Assembly (NCBI RefSeq): GCF_001625305.1
Contig: NW_017804664.1
Location: 108,617-172,616 of the forward strand
Origin: Branchiostoma belcheri
Lineage: Eukaryota > Chordata > Leptocardii > Amphioxiformes > Branchiostomatidae
DNA: 64,000 nucleotides
Direction: 5' to 3'
A program made the translations under genes and the position numbers. The notes beneath the pieces are model-generated. The model saw nothing but the letters and a program-made list of their open reading frames with translations, did no database searches and was not told the origin of the DNA. This document shows positions 50,001 through 58,790 of the stretch, in pieces. Numbering within the stretch: the stretch's first letter is position 1; each line of letters starts with the position of its first letter.

Positions 50001-52270
50001 TGACGGTCCTTCTTTCCGTACCTGTGGCAGGAAGGGTACAACTGGACAGACGGGCTCCTGGACAGCACCACGGCGGAGTACCACAACCTCACCTCTGTCC
50101 TCCGCAACGCGGTGCGTACCCACCTCTCTCAGCGTGTAGCATGTACCACGGGTACCCACCTCTCTCTAGTACCCACCTCTCTCAGCGTGTAGCATGTACC
50201 ACGGGTACCCACCTCTCTCTAGTACCCACCTCTCTCAGCGTGTAGCATGTACCACGGGTACCCACCTCTCTCTAGTACCCACCTCTCTCAGCGTGTAGCA
50301 TGTACCACGGGTACCCACCTCGTGGATCCTCGTAATCTCGTATGGTATGACGTGTGCAGGCTGATGGGGGATGTTTTAAACTGATATGGCATATACATGC
50401 TAGTATGACATATTCAGGCTGATATGGCATATACAGGCTGATATTACATATGCAGGCTGATATGACATATACAGGCTGATATTACGTATGCAGGCTGATA
50501 TGAAATTTGTAACAGGCTGATATGACCGATTTGTAAAAGGCTGATCTGATATACACAGGCTGATATGACATTTGTAACAGGCTGATATGACATATACAGG
50601 TTGATATGACAAATATACACGTATCCAGGCTCATCGGATATGACATATGCAGGCTGATATGACCGACTTGTAAAAGGCTGACCTGATATATACAGGCTGA
50701 TATGACATTTGTAACAGGTTGATATGACACATATACACGTATCCAGGCTGATATGACAGTTTTGTTCCCTGCCCAGCTGTGGGAGATGTACGGGAACAGC
50801 TCGCTGGCCAACTACACCGATGACATCATCATCGACGGATTCACGTGAGTAGCAAATAGCCTACTACTACGGAACTGTTTCAGCTGTTCTGGTAGTGAGG
50901 TGGGTTGTATAAAGGGGACTAAGCATTTCAACACATTCCTAAGGGGGCCCTCAAGCCCTTTTCCGTAGAGCGTAATCGGCCGTTTTAATTCTACGTAGAG
51001 CGTAGACGGACCGCTCTAATATTTTTGCGTAGAGCGTATTCGGCGTTTTAATTCTACGTAATGCGTTGTGGCCACTTGGAATTTATCGTAAAGCGTAATC
51101 GAGAGGTTTCCGAATTCAGCGTAGAGCGTTGTCGGGACCGCCCTTGCAGGCCCTCTCCTAACAATGTTTAACTCAGGGAAGGTTGTGTGGAGGTGTACGG
51201 CTGTAACATTGTGCTGTTCCGTACAGGGAAGGTTGTGTGGAGGTGTACAGCTGTAACACTGTGCTGTTCCGTACAGGGAAGGTTGTGTGGAGGTGTACGG
51301 CTGTAACATTGTGCTGTTCCGTACAGGGAAGGTTGTGTGGCGGTGTACGGCTGTAACACTGTGCTGTTCCGTACAGGGAAGGTTGTGTGGCGGTGTACAG
51401 CTGTAACAATGTGCTGTTCCGTACAGGGAAGGTTGTGTGGCGGTGTACAGCCGGCTGTTCCTGATCCCCCACACGGCGACTGCAGCCGAGCTGTCCCGGG
51501 TGTTCACGCGCGCTGTCACGGCGGGACTCCCGGCTCTGCCCGGGTACATCATCCGTCCGGACTCCATCCGGGTTCTCGGTAGGTTGTTCTGAAAGAAAAA
51601 AACTTATTTCGAGCAACGAACTTATCTTGGAAAGACACCTTCGTTTGTAGTTGGGTGTGGGATAATCTCCAAGCAGATCTTATGGTGGGGAAATGGACAC
51701 AGACTGGCCAATTCGATACTGTCTTACCCGGCCACCAAAAGATCTTGGAGATTAGGTAGTAATCTCCAAGCAGATCCCTCCGTGGCTAAGACAGTATCAA
51801 ATTGGGCAGGCAGTATCCATTAGCCAGAAAAGCCTGTATCCAGCAAAAAAAAAACGGCCATATATAAAAAGCTAACGATCATTCCCCCACAACATCTGCT
51901 TGGAGAGTAATTAGGTGGAGTGGTACAGAGGATTGACCTGCACTAATCATGATTGTGTGGCCCCGTGCAAGGTCTGAAAGAAAGAATCATCATGGACTTC
52001 GAGCTCTGGCATCATGACATGACGCCGTTAGCTTTACTTATTTCCTTCTCAGCTTTAAACGTCACTTCCGTCGCAACCCTGCACCCTGCTGACGTCACTT
52101 CCGTCCCGACCCTGCATCCTGGTGACGTCACTTCCGTCCCGACCGTGCATCCTGGTGACGTCACTTCCGTCCCGACCGTGCGTCCTGGTGACGACATGAC
52201 CTACAGGTCACCGACCGTGAGGTCATCTCTGATGGGCAGCATGGCGGCACTCTCCACAGCACCGCAGTGA
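41025..52270 (+). CDS. Secreted mosaic protein: apple-like, EGF, TSP1, SRCR, SEA, mucin stalk, SEA
   Basis: Exons: 41025-41396, 42016-42154, 42796-43035, 43719-43886, 44251-44406, 45097-45261, 45826-45964, 46390-46523, 46857-47038, 47213-47280, 47572-47732, 47897-49225, 49572-49666, 50031-50111, 50777-50844, 51427-51578, 52053-52270. Phases close to exactly 1,288 codons plus stop. Residues 1-23 are a signal peptide (LPLSVCLLAAVAILV). About 50-124 is a PAN/apple-like module (CSAACSRHRNCRSYNHLF), 125-170 EGF-like, 171-250 and 251-306 TSP1 (WTEWQAWGRCSTSCGGG; WSEWSSWSTCS), 307-413 SRCR (GRWGHVCADVMDRAAADVIC) split over two exons, 414-459 TSP1, then a Cys-rich linker. SEA1 is about 530-641 with cleavage motif GSVIV. 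642-1084 is a Thr/Ser stalk of TQATSTVPST repeats. SEA2 is about 1105-1216 (GCVAV at the same site). No transmembrane segment or GPCR part follows, so it is probably secreted or mucus-associated. I know no named orthologue. Confidence 0.8.
41450..41735 (+). repeat. Two decoy copies of the end of mosaic-gene exon 1
   Basis: AACAACTCCAGCCGGAGCGA...CAACTAACG|GTGGGT is repeated twice after the real donor at 41397. Each copy also begins with an acceptor-like ACTTACAG, so each looks like a complete pseudo-exon. Confidence 0.85.
41895..42015 (+). repeat. Boundary repeat at the acceptor of the EGF exon
   Basis: Three units of GTGTGTTTGTATGTT(G/T)GCAGCAGCAG + AATACGCG..., the last ending in the real acceptor. 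NAGNAG ambiguity (TTGCAGCAGCAG) makes the exact start 42016 or 42019. Confidence 0.8.
42270..42750. repeat. Palindromic TATCCAGAACC family, expanded
   Basis: At least ten core motifs (GGTTCTGGATA or its complement), with a ~190-bp higher unit repeated (CATGGTTCTGGATAAAGCAC .. TCTCTGCGT..TCCAA) in the intron before the first TSP1 exon. Confidence 0.85.
43190..43700. repeat. 27-bp minisatellite
   Basis: About 18 units of GGGGAATGTGGCAGTTTT + (C/A)AG(G/A)CCA. It stops just before the acceptor at 43718. Confidence 0.95.
44030..44200. mobile_element. MITE of the AATCTCC family
   Basis: From AATCTCCAAGCAGATCCCTC to CAACCTCTGCTTGGAGAGTA. Middle contains AGACAGTATCAAATTGGCCA and GGCCATATATAAAAATGTAA, as in 7638-7799 (inverted) and 51665-51910. 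Confidence 0.8.
44463..45052. repeat. (AGT/AAT)n trinucleotide microsatellite, about 590 bp
   Basis: Fills most of the intron that splits the SRCR domain. The Ser/Asn or Tyr/Thr frames across it are artefacts of composition. Confidence 0.95.
46120..46335. repeat. Palindromic TATCCAGAACC family copy
   Basis: CCATGCCTAAATGGGTTAGG, GCATGGTTCTGGATTCGCAT and related CAGTACCATGCC blocks. Confidence 0.65.
47327..47446. mobile_element. 120-bp perfect fold-back element
   Basis: Arms 47327-47352 and 47421-47446 are perfect 26-bp inverted repeats (CAGAAAGTGCGAAATGGAGC...). The centre is GAAACGAAAT-type repeats. Flanks share AGAATGGT on both sides. It follows a GC-AG intron start at 47281. Confidence 0.8.
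47733..47815 (+). repeat. Donor boundary duplication
   Basis: GCACACG|GTAGGTCGCATTC and then CCGCACGGTAGGCCACATTC, both followed by ACATTCGGGGCTACATACA. Two copies of about 50 bp. Confidence 0.75.
48180..48995 (+). repeat. Mucin-stalk coding repeat (30-45 nt units)
   Basis: About 25 units of ACTACACAAGCCACTAGTAC + GG(G/T/C).CC(G/T)TCC. Long (TVGTTQATSTGPS) units come first, short (TTQATSTVPS) later. Encodes dense Ser/Thr sites for O-glycosylation. Confidence 0.95.
49295..49500. repeat. 50-bp satellite, GCCGGTATAACCGCC family, second array
   Basis: Four units of the same repeat as 16195-16640, here in the intron after the mucin exon. Confidence 0.9.
49870..49985. repeat. Palindromic TATCCAGAACC family, diverged copy
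   Basis: TTTCCAGAACTGTGCCCATC .. TTCTAGATAGTCCCCGTGTA. Same block order, many substitutions. Confidence 0.5.
50112..50325 (+). repeat. ~63-bp repeat at a mosaic-gene donor
   Basis: Units GTACCCACCTCTCTCAGCGT + GTAGCATGTACCACGG, about four copies, beginning at the donor GCG|GTGCGTACCCACC. Confidence 0.8.
50380..50760. repeat. ~20-bp repeat AGGCTGATATGACAT
   Basis: About 18 units of variable length before the acceptor at 50776. Confidence 0.9.
50945..51145 (-). mobile_element. Interspersed repeat, family B (inverted copy)
   Basis: AATTCTACGTA, GAGCGTAATCG, CGAGAGGTTTCCGAATTCAG. These are the reverse complement of blocks at 53395-53510. Confidence 0.7.
51174..51426 (+). repeat. 50-bp boundary minisatellite at the SEA2 acceptor
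   Basis: Five decoys of CCGTACAGGGAAGGTTGTGT + GG(A/C)GGTGTAC(A/G)GCTGTAACA, exactly 50 bp apart, before the real exon at 51427. Each decoy encodes the SEA cleavage-site residues EGCV. Confidence 0.95.
51665..51910. mobile_element. Two adjacent MITE copies of the AATCTCC family
   Basis: A short copy (AATCTCCAAGCAGATCTTAT .. AAAAGATCTTGGAGATT, ~88 bp) is followed at once by a longer one (AATCTCCAAGCAGATCCCTC .. ACATCTGCTTGGAGAGTA). Confidence 0.8.
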
Positions 52271-52455
52271 ACAGTCCGAAAACATGTTTTTTCTGTCTTC
52301 ATCTTCACCAAACAAATATGGTCAATGACTTGGACCGGGCGTCTATCACCATGGTAACTGATGCTGTAGCAGACCCTGTGGTGTTGGGTTAAAGCACTAG
52401 TCTGTAGCAAGTTACCTGGCACGGTTTGACTAGAACATGTAAAGGTAACAAATTA

Positions 52456-53240
52456 TGACCGATGTCACATTGTGAACTGAGCATGTAGCATTTATGACCG
52501 ATGTCACATTGTGAACTGAGCAGAAATGTAGCATTTATGACCGATGTCACATTGCGAACTGAGCATGTAGCATTTATGACCGATGTCACATTGCGAACTG
52601 AGCATGTAGCATTTTATGACCGATGTCACATCGCGAACTGAGCATGTAGCATTTATGACCGATGTCACATTGTGAACTGAGCATGTAGCATTTATGACCG
52701 ATGTCACATTGTGAACTGAGCATGTAGCATTTATGACCGATGTCACATTGCGAACTGAGCATGTAGCATTTATGACCGATGTCACATTGTGAACTGAGCA
52801 TGTAGCATTTATGACCGATGTCACATTGTGAACTGAGCAGAAATGTAGCATTTATGACCGATGTCACATTGTGAACTGAGCATGTAGCAATTATGGCCGA
52901 TGTCACATTGTGAACTGAGCATGTAGCATTTATGACCGATGTCACATTGCGAACTGAGCATGTAGCATTTATGACCGATGTCACATTGCGAACTGAGCAT
53001 GTAGCATTTATGACCGATGTCACATTGCGAACTGAGCATGTAGCATTTATGACCGATGTCACATTGTGAACTGATCATGAGCATGTAGCATTTATGACCG
53101 ATGTCACATTGCGAAGTGAGAATGTAGCATTTATTACCGATGTCACATTGTGAACTGAGCATGTAGCATTTATGACCGATGTCACATTGTGAACTGAGCA
53201 TGTAGCATTTATGACCGATGTCACATTGTGAACTGAGTAA
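52456..53240. repeat. 39-bp satellite
   Basis: About 20 units of GCATGTAGCATTTATGACCG + ATGTCACATTGTGAACTGA, downstream of the mosaic gene's stop codon. Confidence 0.95.
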
Positions 53241-53369
53241 AAAAACGTTAAAACTTGACCAGGCCCAGTTATTTCTTCATCCTTCGTGCATTTCTGAGCT
53301 TGTTTCTAAGTAATTATGTTTTGCTTGCTCCGATCCGTGCTTCTCTGCAGTATCATCATTTTTTTTTTT

Positions 53370-53640
53370 GCATAAAAGACATAAAAGGGGGGACTGGTCC
53401 CGACAACGGCTGGTCCTACGCTGAATTCGGAAACCTCTCGATTACGCTTTACGATAAATTCCAAGTGGCTACTACGTATTACGTAGAATTAAAACGCCGA
53501 ATACAATCAAGACGCAAGCATCAGGGTAGATGCATGGCGGCTGTAGCCATGTCCCTCCAGGATGCTCTACGCAAAAAATATTTTCCGCTCTACGGAAAAC
53601 GGCTTGCGCCCCCCCCCCAAACCATTGAGTTACCTCCCTG
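53370..53640 (+). mobile_element. Interspersed repeat, family B (direct copy)
   Basis: GAATTCGGAAACCTCTCGAT, TTACGATAAATTCCAAGTGG and TACGTAGAATTAAAACGCCG match the inverse of 50945-51145. The two copies form a ~2.4-kb-spaced inverted repeat around the gene's last two exons. Confidence 0.7.
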
Positions 53641-54093
53641 CCTTCCATGCCCAAACTTCGCGCCCCACCCGCAGCCGACAGGACGTTGACCCCGAGGCGC
53701 TACGTCGCCTGACAACGTGTCAACATTCCGGCTGACCGCAGCCACACGCAAGCGCAGAGCCGTGCCCGGTAAAACCGCCGCCTGTCACGCGAGGGTCGGA
53801 GTTTCCGTGCGGCTGTTGTTATCTCTCATCTCTCCTGTTGCGTGTCAGGAACAACAATCCAGCCTCGCCCCGCCCTGCCGCTGCCGAGACATCAATTATT
53901 CATGCCGCTCTTGTCTTGCGCTTGTCTGCGCTCCTGAGAGAAATCCGACCCGCGCGCCAGTCCGGGTTTAGGCTGTGACCTCCCAACAACAGGTCGGAAT
54001 AGCGAGCTTGTGTGTTCGGCCTGTGTGTACGGCCTGTAGTCTGTAGAAGCCTGTTGCCTGTCAGCTGAAGACTGTCCCCTGCAACAGGCCGGC
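53641..54093. promoter_or_regulatory. GC-richer region, possible promoter of the membrane-protein gene
   Basis: CpG-rich compared with its flanks, and followed by an ATG-plus-donor exon candidate at 54094. No TATA seen. Weak evidence. Confidence 0.3.
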
Positions 54094-54162
54094 ATGTCGG
54101 CTTCCGTGAGAACGGGCGGCGGGAAGACGCGCGAAGGGACGACGCCTCCGACAGCGACGCAG
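54094..54162 (+). CDS. Candidate first coding exon (MSASVRTGGGK...)
   Basis: ATG to ACGCAG|GTGCGC, 23 codons, phase 0. It cannot join directly to the exon at 55707 in the needed phase, so either another exon lies between or this exon is not part of that gene. Recorded as a possibility only. Confidence 0.2.
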
Positions 54163-54204
54163 GTGCGCCTCTCTCCTTCTACATCCTACATGTACTTCCT
54201 GTTT

Positions 54205-54600
54205 AACAACTATCGTCATGGCGATCTTTCCTCAACTATCAAATAGATCAGGGAGGTCACCAGCCAAAGGTCTTGTTTACAGTCTAGTTTGTAGGCCCTT
54301 GACAACCTGTGATAGTTGTGGCCTCCCAATCCCTGACTGTTCGTGCGCAGGACCTTACCTTACCTGTCTGTTTACTTCTGTCCGCCATAATTACCTGTTT
54401 AACAACTATCGTCAGGCCGATCATTCTGATAGTCCTTTCAAACCTATACAAGAGGGGAAGTCACCAGACAAAGGTCTTGTTTCCAGTGTAGTTTGGAGGC
54501 CCTTGACACAAACGTTACGATGGTTCCTGACTGTACGTGCGCAGGACCTTACCTGTGTGTTTACTTCTGTCCGCCATAATTACCTGTTTACTTTGGTGGC
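54205..54600. repeat. ~190-bp tandem duplication
   Basis: TTTAACAACTATCGTCA, GTCACCAGxCAAAGGTCTTG, GGCCCTTGACA and GTGCGCAGGACCTTACCT occur in the same order twice. Confidence 0.8.
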
Positions 54601-55495
54601 GCCGACACACCTGGGTAAGAACCCGTGACCGGGGCGGCGTGTAGCAAGCTTGTAGCCTGCTACATACGAACTGACACACACTCGGGTGTAACAGGTTACA
54701 GATGTGATCGGTGTGGCAGTGGGTGTGGGGCTGTGGCAGTCATGATGTGGCAATAATTTGTGTCAGTCTGTCGACACTTCCTGTTTCACCTGACTTAATT
54801 TATTTTGGTCGGACTGCAACAACAGACGCCATGTTTGATGTTTGTTCAATGAGCATTTTAAAACGTAATTTCGCTCAAAGGGCATCAAGTGAAACGCTTT
54901 GCCATAGTACTTACGTAAAGTACTAGTATGTAATATTGGAGAAACACTCGTTGCCAGTATACGTATGTAACTTCGGAGTTTGAGAGGAAACTGCATGACA
55001 CCACTAGTACTGACTGCGTGAGAAGAGGTTAGAACTGTGTGTAAAGGCAGCAGAGCAAGTTAAACTGGGTTTTCCCAAGTCGCCATGGGCGTGTCCATCA
55101 CGGTCCCTTCCGCTGGCCTGTGGGCCTGGAAGGCCTAATAGCCTAAATAGGGCACAGTTCTGTATCATAAGGCCTGTTACTGTGTTAGTAAGGTAATCTC
55201 CAAGGATTTATTAGAGTAAGTATTTCCGATCCTGTACATAAGGCATCCAGAATGCTCGGTGGTAAACAACAGAAATGACCACGTCTAAAATGAGAAGTTC
55301 TGGTCGTGTTTATCACATTTCCGGCAGCCTCAGGTTTCTATCCAACCAACAGCTGCGCGGTACCGACAGCTGCTATATTTGTACTCTTGGCCTAAACCTG
55401 TATACATGGTCACCAGACAAAATCAACTAAACATATATGGGTCTATACATTGTCAACTAAACCTATATACGTCTATACATAGTCAACTATATTTT
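54601..55495. other. Probable intron or spacer, no exon supported
   Basis: Single-copy-looking AT-rich sequence. A fragment of the AATCTCC MITE end (TAATCTCCAAGGA) lies at about 55193. Confidence 0.4.
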
Positions 55496-55499
55496 TATC

Positions 55500-55706
55500 A
55501 ACTATATGCAACTATACATAGTCGTCCTTTTGGTTCCGGCGTGTTTACCTGTTTGTTTATTTGTTGTTATTTACAGGCTTGTTTACTTACCGTTGTTTAG
55601 AAGTGTCCCCGCTGAAGCGGATGGAGCCCGTCCTGCTGGTTCCGGCGTGTTTACCTGTTTGTTTGTTTATCTGCTGTTGTTTACTTGTTTATTTGTTGTT
55701 GTTTAG
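55500..55706 (+). repeat. Boundary repeat at a membrane-protein acceptor
   Basis: TTTAGAAGTGTC(C/G)CCGCTGAAG + ..GATGGAGCC is present at about 55597 as a decoy and at 55707 as the exon. A TTTTGGTTCCGGCGTGTTTA fragment lies at 55520. (TTTG)n lies between. Confidence 0.8.
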
Positions 55707-56636
55707 AAGTGTCGCCGCTGAAGAGGATGGAGCCGGTTTTGCTGGTTCCGAGGGAACAGACGCGCTGGACTCCATCTGCCCTGAGTACGCATGCTCAGAA
55801 AGGTTCGTAACTCTTTACTACTCGTACGCATGCTTGGAAAAGTCAGTAACTTTTTTAGTACTACTTGTAGATGGTTTGCTCAATGTATCTGTAACTGTAT
55901 CTGTATCTGTATAGCCGGTATAACCGCCCTTCTGCGTATGTTTGTGTGTTGCAGGTCCCGGCTGTGGCTGACTGCTGTAGTGTTGATCGGCTGTTTTATC
56001 CTGGGCGCCGTGGATTGTTACTCCGACTGGCAGGCGTACGGACAGCCCGTGTTTATGTTTATGTTTATGTTTATGTGTTGCAGGTCCCGGCTGTGTCTGA
56101 CTGTCCTGGTGCTGATCGGATGTTTTATCCTCGGTGCCGTGGACTGCTACTCCGACTGGCAGGCGTACGGACAGCTGGTGTACGACACGGCTGCCCCCGA
56201 GGTGACCTTCTCTCAGCGCTGGGCGCTGTTCGTGTTCTGTGCTGTCGGCACGCTGCTGTTCCTGTGGGAAACGCTGCTGAACAACCTGCTGGAATACTGC
56301 GCCATGCCGCATCTGGACGTGGAGATCACGCTCATCCTCGTCCTCGCGTTGGAGGAGATCCCCCTCCGCGTCATCAACTACGTCACCAGCGCGCTGCGCG
56401 GCCGCGCGGCATTCTGGGCCATGTTCAGCGGCTGGGTGGGGCTGCTGACCGTGACCTTGCTGCACGGGCTGCGCATGTGCAAGCGTAGTTACCATGGCAG
56501 CCAGGTGGCCCTGCGGGAGAAGACGTACTACCGGCGGCGCGGCGTGGCGCTGGCCGTGGTCTGCCACCTGCTGTACGTCACGTTCTTCGCGCTGACGGTG
56601 CTGCAAACCGCGCAGTACGCCACGCACGGGGTCTGA
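55707..56636 (+). CDS. Multipass membrane protein, family not recognised (5' end unresolved)
   Basis: Exons 55707-55802 and 56084-56636 join in phase 2: ...LDSICPEYACSER|SRLCLTVLVLIGCF. Four or five hydrophobic segments: CLTVLVLIGCFILGAV; WALFVFCAVGTLLFLW; VEITLILVLALEEIPLRV; WAMFSGWVGLLTVTLL; GVALAVVCHLLYVTFFAL. Short loops carry charged motifs (CKRSYHGSQVALREKTYYRR). An acidic N-terminal piece (SVAAEEDGAGFAGSEGTD) precedes. I do not recognise the family; the intramembrane-looking EEIP motif in the third segment is a useful search seed. No in-frame ATG is visible before 55707 with correct phase, so upstream exon(s) are missing from this model. The stop TGA at 56634-56636 is itself part of the first TGACGTCA unit downstream. 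Confidence 0.6.
55897..55940. repeat. Single copy of the GCCGGTATAACCGCC satellite unit
   Basis: CTGTATCTGTATAGCCGGTA + TAACCGCCCTTCTGCGTA, just before the duplicated membrane exon. Confidence 0.8.
55954..56083 (+). repeat. Duplicate of the first transmembrane segment, in frame
   Basis: 55954-56048 repeats the first 95 bases of exon 56084 (SRLWLTAVVLIGCFILGAVD), after its own TGTTGCAG acceptor. It is joined by (TTTATG)n and the frame stays open into the second copy. Using the upstream acceptor without further splicing would add about 43 residues. Confidence 0.85.
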
Positions 56637-57000
56637 CGTCACACGCACAGGGTCTGACGTCACCAAGCAACGTGTGACGTCACCACGCAAGGTCTGACGT
56701 CAGAACGCAAGGTCTGACGTCACCACGCAAGGTCTGACGTCACCACGCAAGGTCTGACGTCACCACGCAAGGTCTGACGTCACCACGCAAGGTCTGACGT
56801 CACCACGCAACGTGTGACGTCCCCACACGTGTGACTGTCGTAATTTCTGTAGTAGTGCCTTAATATGTCTGGAACAGATTATATATATAACTTTATATAC
56901 TTATAATCATTAGCAATGAGAATATGTCACGTCTACACCAAGCAACGGCTGACGTCACAGAGCAACGTGTGACGTCATGACGCAACGTGTGACGTCACAG
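56634..57000. repeat. 20-bp repeat array of TGACGTCA (CRE) octamers
   Basis: Nine exact TGACGTCA between 56634 and about 56800 (unit AAGGTCTGACGTCACCACGC), the first including the stop codon, and three more at 56950-57000. Confidence 0.95.
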
Positions 57001-57150
57001 AACACAATCCCTCTGTAGCACGTATTATCTCTGCCGTTGGTGCCTTCGTAGTTTCTGTGGTAGTGCCTTATGAGTCTGGAACAGATTATATATATAACTT
57101 TATATACTGATAATCATTAGCAATGAGAATATGTCACGTCTACGTGTATT
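56840..57150. repeat. ~190-bp direct repeat in the 3' region
   Basis: AGTAGTGCCTTA(A)T..GTCTGGAACAGATTATATAT + AACTTTATATACT..ATAATCATTAGC occurs at 56850-56935 and 57058-57145. Confidence 0.85.
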
Positions 57151-57380
57151 GATGATATGGTAATTATATATTTCAAATCATATATAAATGTTTCCCAGAA
57201 AGTGTGTTTTACTCAATACAAATATTTCATGGCAATATTTACATTGTACATAGCAAAATGTTTCGTATATAAGATATGTTTCATATATAGCAAATGCTAC
57301 ATTTATAGCAAATGTTCCATACATAGCAAATGTTTCATAGCAAATATTTGTATTTTGACAATCATTATGTTTTCACAGCA

Positions 57381-57495
<115 letters not shown>

Positions 57496-57585
57496 CGGTC
57501 ACACCCGCATACATACGATGTTTCATTACCTTTTGTGTATGCTATAAGATACAACTATTCACTTCCTGTGCCTTATTCGCAATGA

Positions 57586-57591
57586 AATAAA
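57586..57591 (+). terminator. AATAAA polyadenylation signal
   Basis: AATAAA in GAAATAAACTC, about 950 bp after the membrane-protein stop. The first clear signal downstream on this strand. Confidence 0.45.
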
Positions 57592-57599
57592 CTCTATGA

Positions 57600-58030
57600 A
57601 ATTTACACACACGTCACGTTTCTTGTGCTGTGTGCTTAAAAACGTTTCTTGTGTGAGCGGGTTCAGCTTTAGTTAATACAGTGGTGCCGTGATGGTTTTT
57701 GTTTAGGTTGGGTGGCGTGAGACTGAGTCTGATGACGATCACCTCGCTAGAATCGAGATGAAGTGCTAATATTCTAAAATTCTTGCCCGAGGGCTAATTG
57801 CAGGAACAGAAGAAACATGGTATAAAAACAGACAATTAGTACATATAGAACTACTGATAACTACTAAGAAACTACCGGTAAAAACTACTAATATCGACGG
57901 AACGTTAACGTTATACCGACAGCCTTTAATATGCCCCCTCCAAAAACGGTGGTGGTTTTGAGTCAGGAGATATTGAAGCTAAGTTTTGTAGAAACTATTA
58001 TAAATGCCGTAGGAGGCAGTCCTTAGTAAA
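57600..58030. other. Intergenic spacer, nothing recognised
   Basis: AT-rich, no supported exon or repeat family. Confidence 0.4.
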
Positions 58031-58039
58031 CGGCTGCAA

Positions 58040-58596
58040 GGTTTCAAAGTTTAACCACGGCCCAGGAACGCAGCCTTGAGCGTGTTCAAAGGCGGGCTTG
58101 CCGCATCATCTTGGGAACCACCTACACAGGATATGACAACGCACTACAACACCTTGGATTGTCATCACTTACCGAGAGAAGAGAACTGTTGTGTGTGAAG
58201 TTCGCTAGGACACTTGTGAGGTCAGAGTACAGAGATCGGCTACCTCCACAGAGATCACAAATAACTGGCCGTAGTACTAGAAACAGTGAGATGCTAGACT
58301 GCCCGAGAGCAAGAACGTATAGATATAAGAACTCGCCTATACCGTTTATGGCCCAGCTCCTCAATAACTATGGACTCACTGAACCCCTGTCTTTTAAATG
58401 TAGTACAGTGTTCTGTATCAAATGTTGTCCGGGAAATTTATAATGTATGTATTTTTATTGGTTTGTTAATCGTATGCCTATATTGATTGCTAACCTGTAG
58501 TTTTAATATACCAATGTTTTGTAAATTGGTTTACAATTCAGTTGTTTTTAACTGCGAAGAACCAATAAATCCATCTTGAATCTTGAATCTTGAGAT
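58040..58596 (+). mobile_element. 5'-truncated LINE (3' end of the reverse-transcriptase ORF plus 3' UTR)
   Basis: LERVQRRACRIILGTTYTGY (from about 58075), then LGLSSLTERRELLCVKFART .. RLPPQRSQ .. RARTYRYKNSPIPFMAQLLN: the usual C-terminal signature of Jockey/CR1-group reverse-transcriptase proteins. A stop follows at 58441-58443, then a short 3' UTR with AATAAA and an (ATCTTGA)n tail at 58575-58596. The 5' part of the element is absent. The ~120-codon end is intact, so the insertion may be fairly young. Confidence 0.8.
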
Positions 58597-58599
58597 CAG

Positions 58600-58790
58600 G
58601 ATGATCAGTGAAGGCTGCCTCCCCCTTTTGGATAATGGTCGCTCCCAGCCGCGGTGCATGGCGGGAGTTATCGTCAATATGGCGGAAGTTGGGCGAAAGG
58701 CGGGCTAATGCAGGACCGAGGAACGTTGTTTTGTCTCTGCCGAGTCTCCTGTATTCTCTGTAACTACTGAAGTGAGACTAAGAGACAGCC
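58600..58790 (+). promoter_or_regulatory. ATAT1 promoter region
   Basis: GC-rich, with GCATGGCGGGAG and CAATATGGCGGAAG, YY1/ETS-like start-site motifs. It lies directly upstream of the ATAT1 ATG and directly after the LINE tail. TATA-less. Confidence 0.5.

Noticed and set aside
52504-53201. Minus-strand frames of NATCSVHNVTSVI repeats
   Set aside because: Product of the 39-bp satellite, which is a multiple of three.
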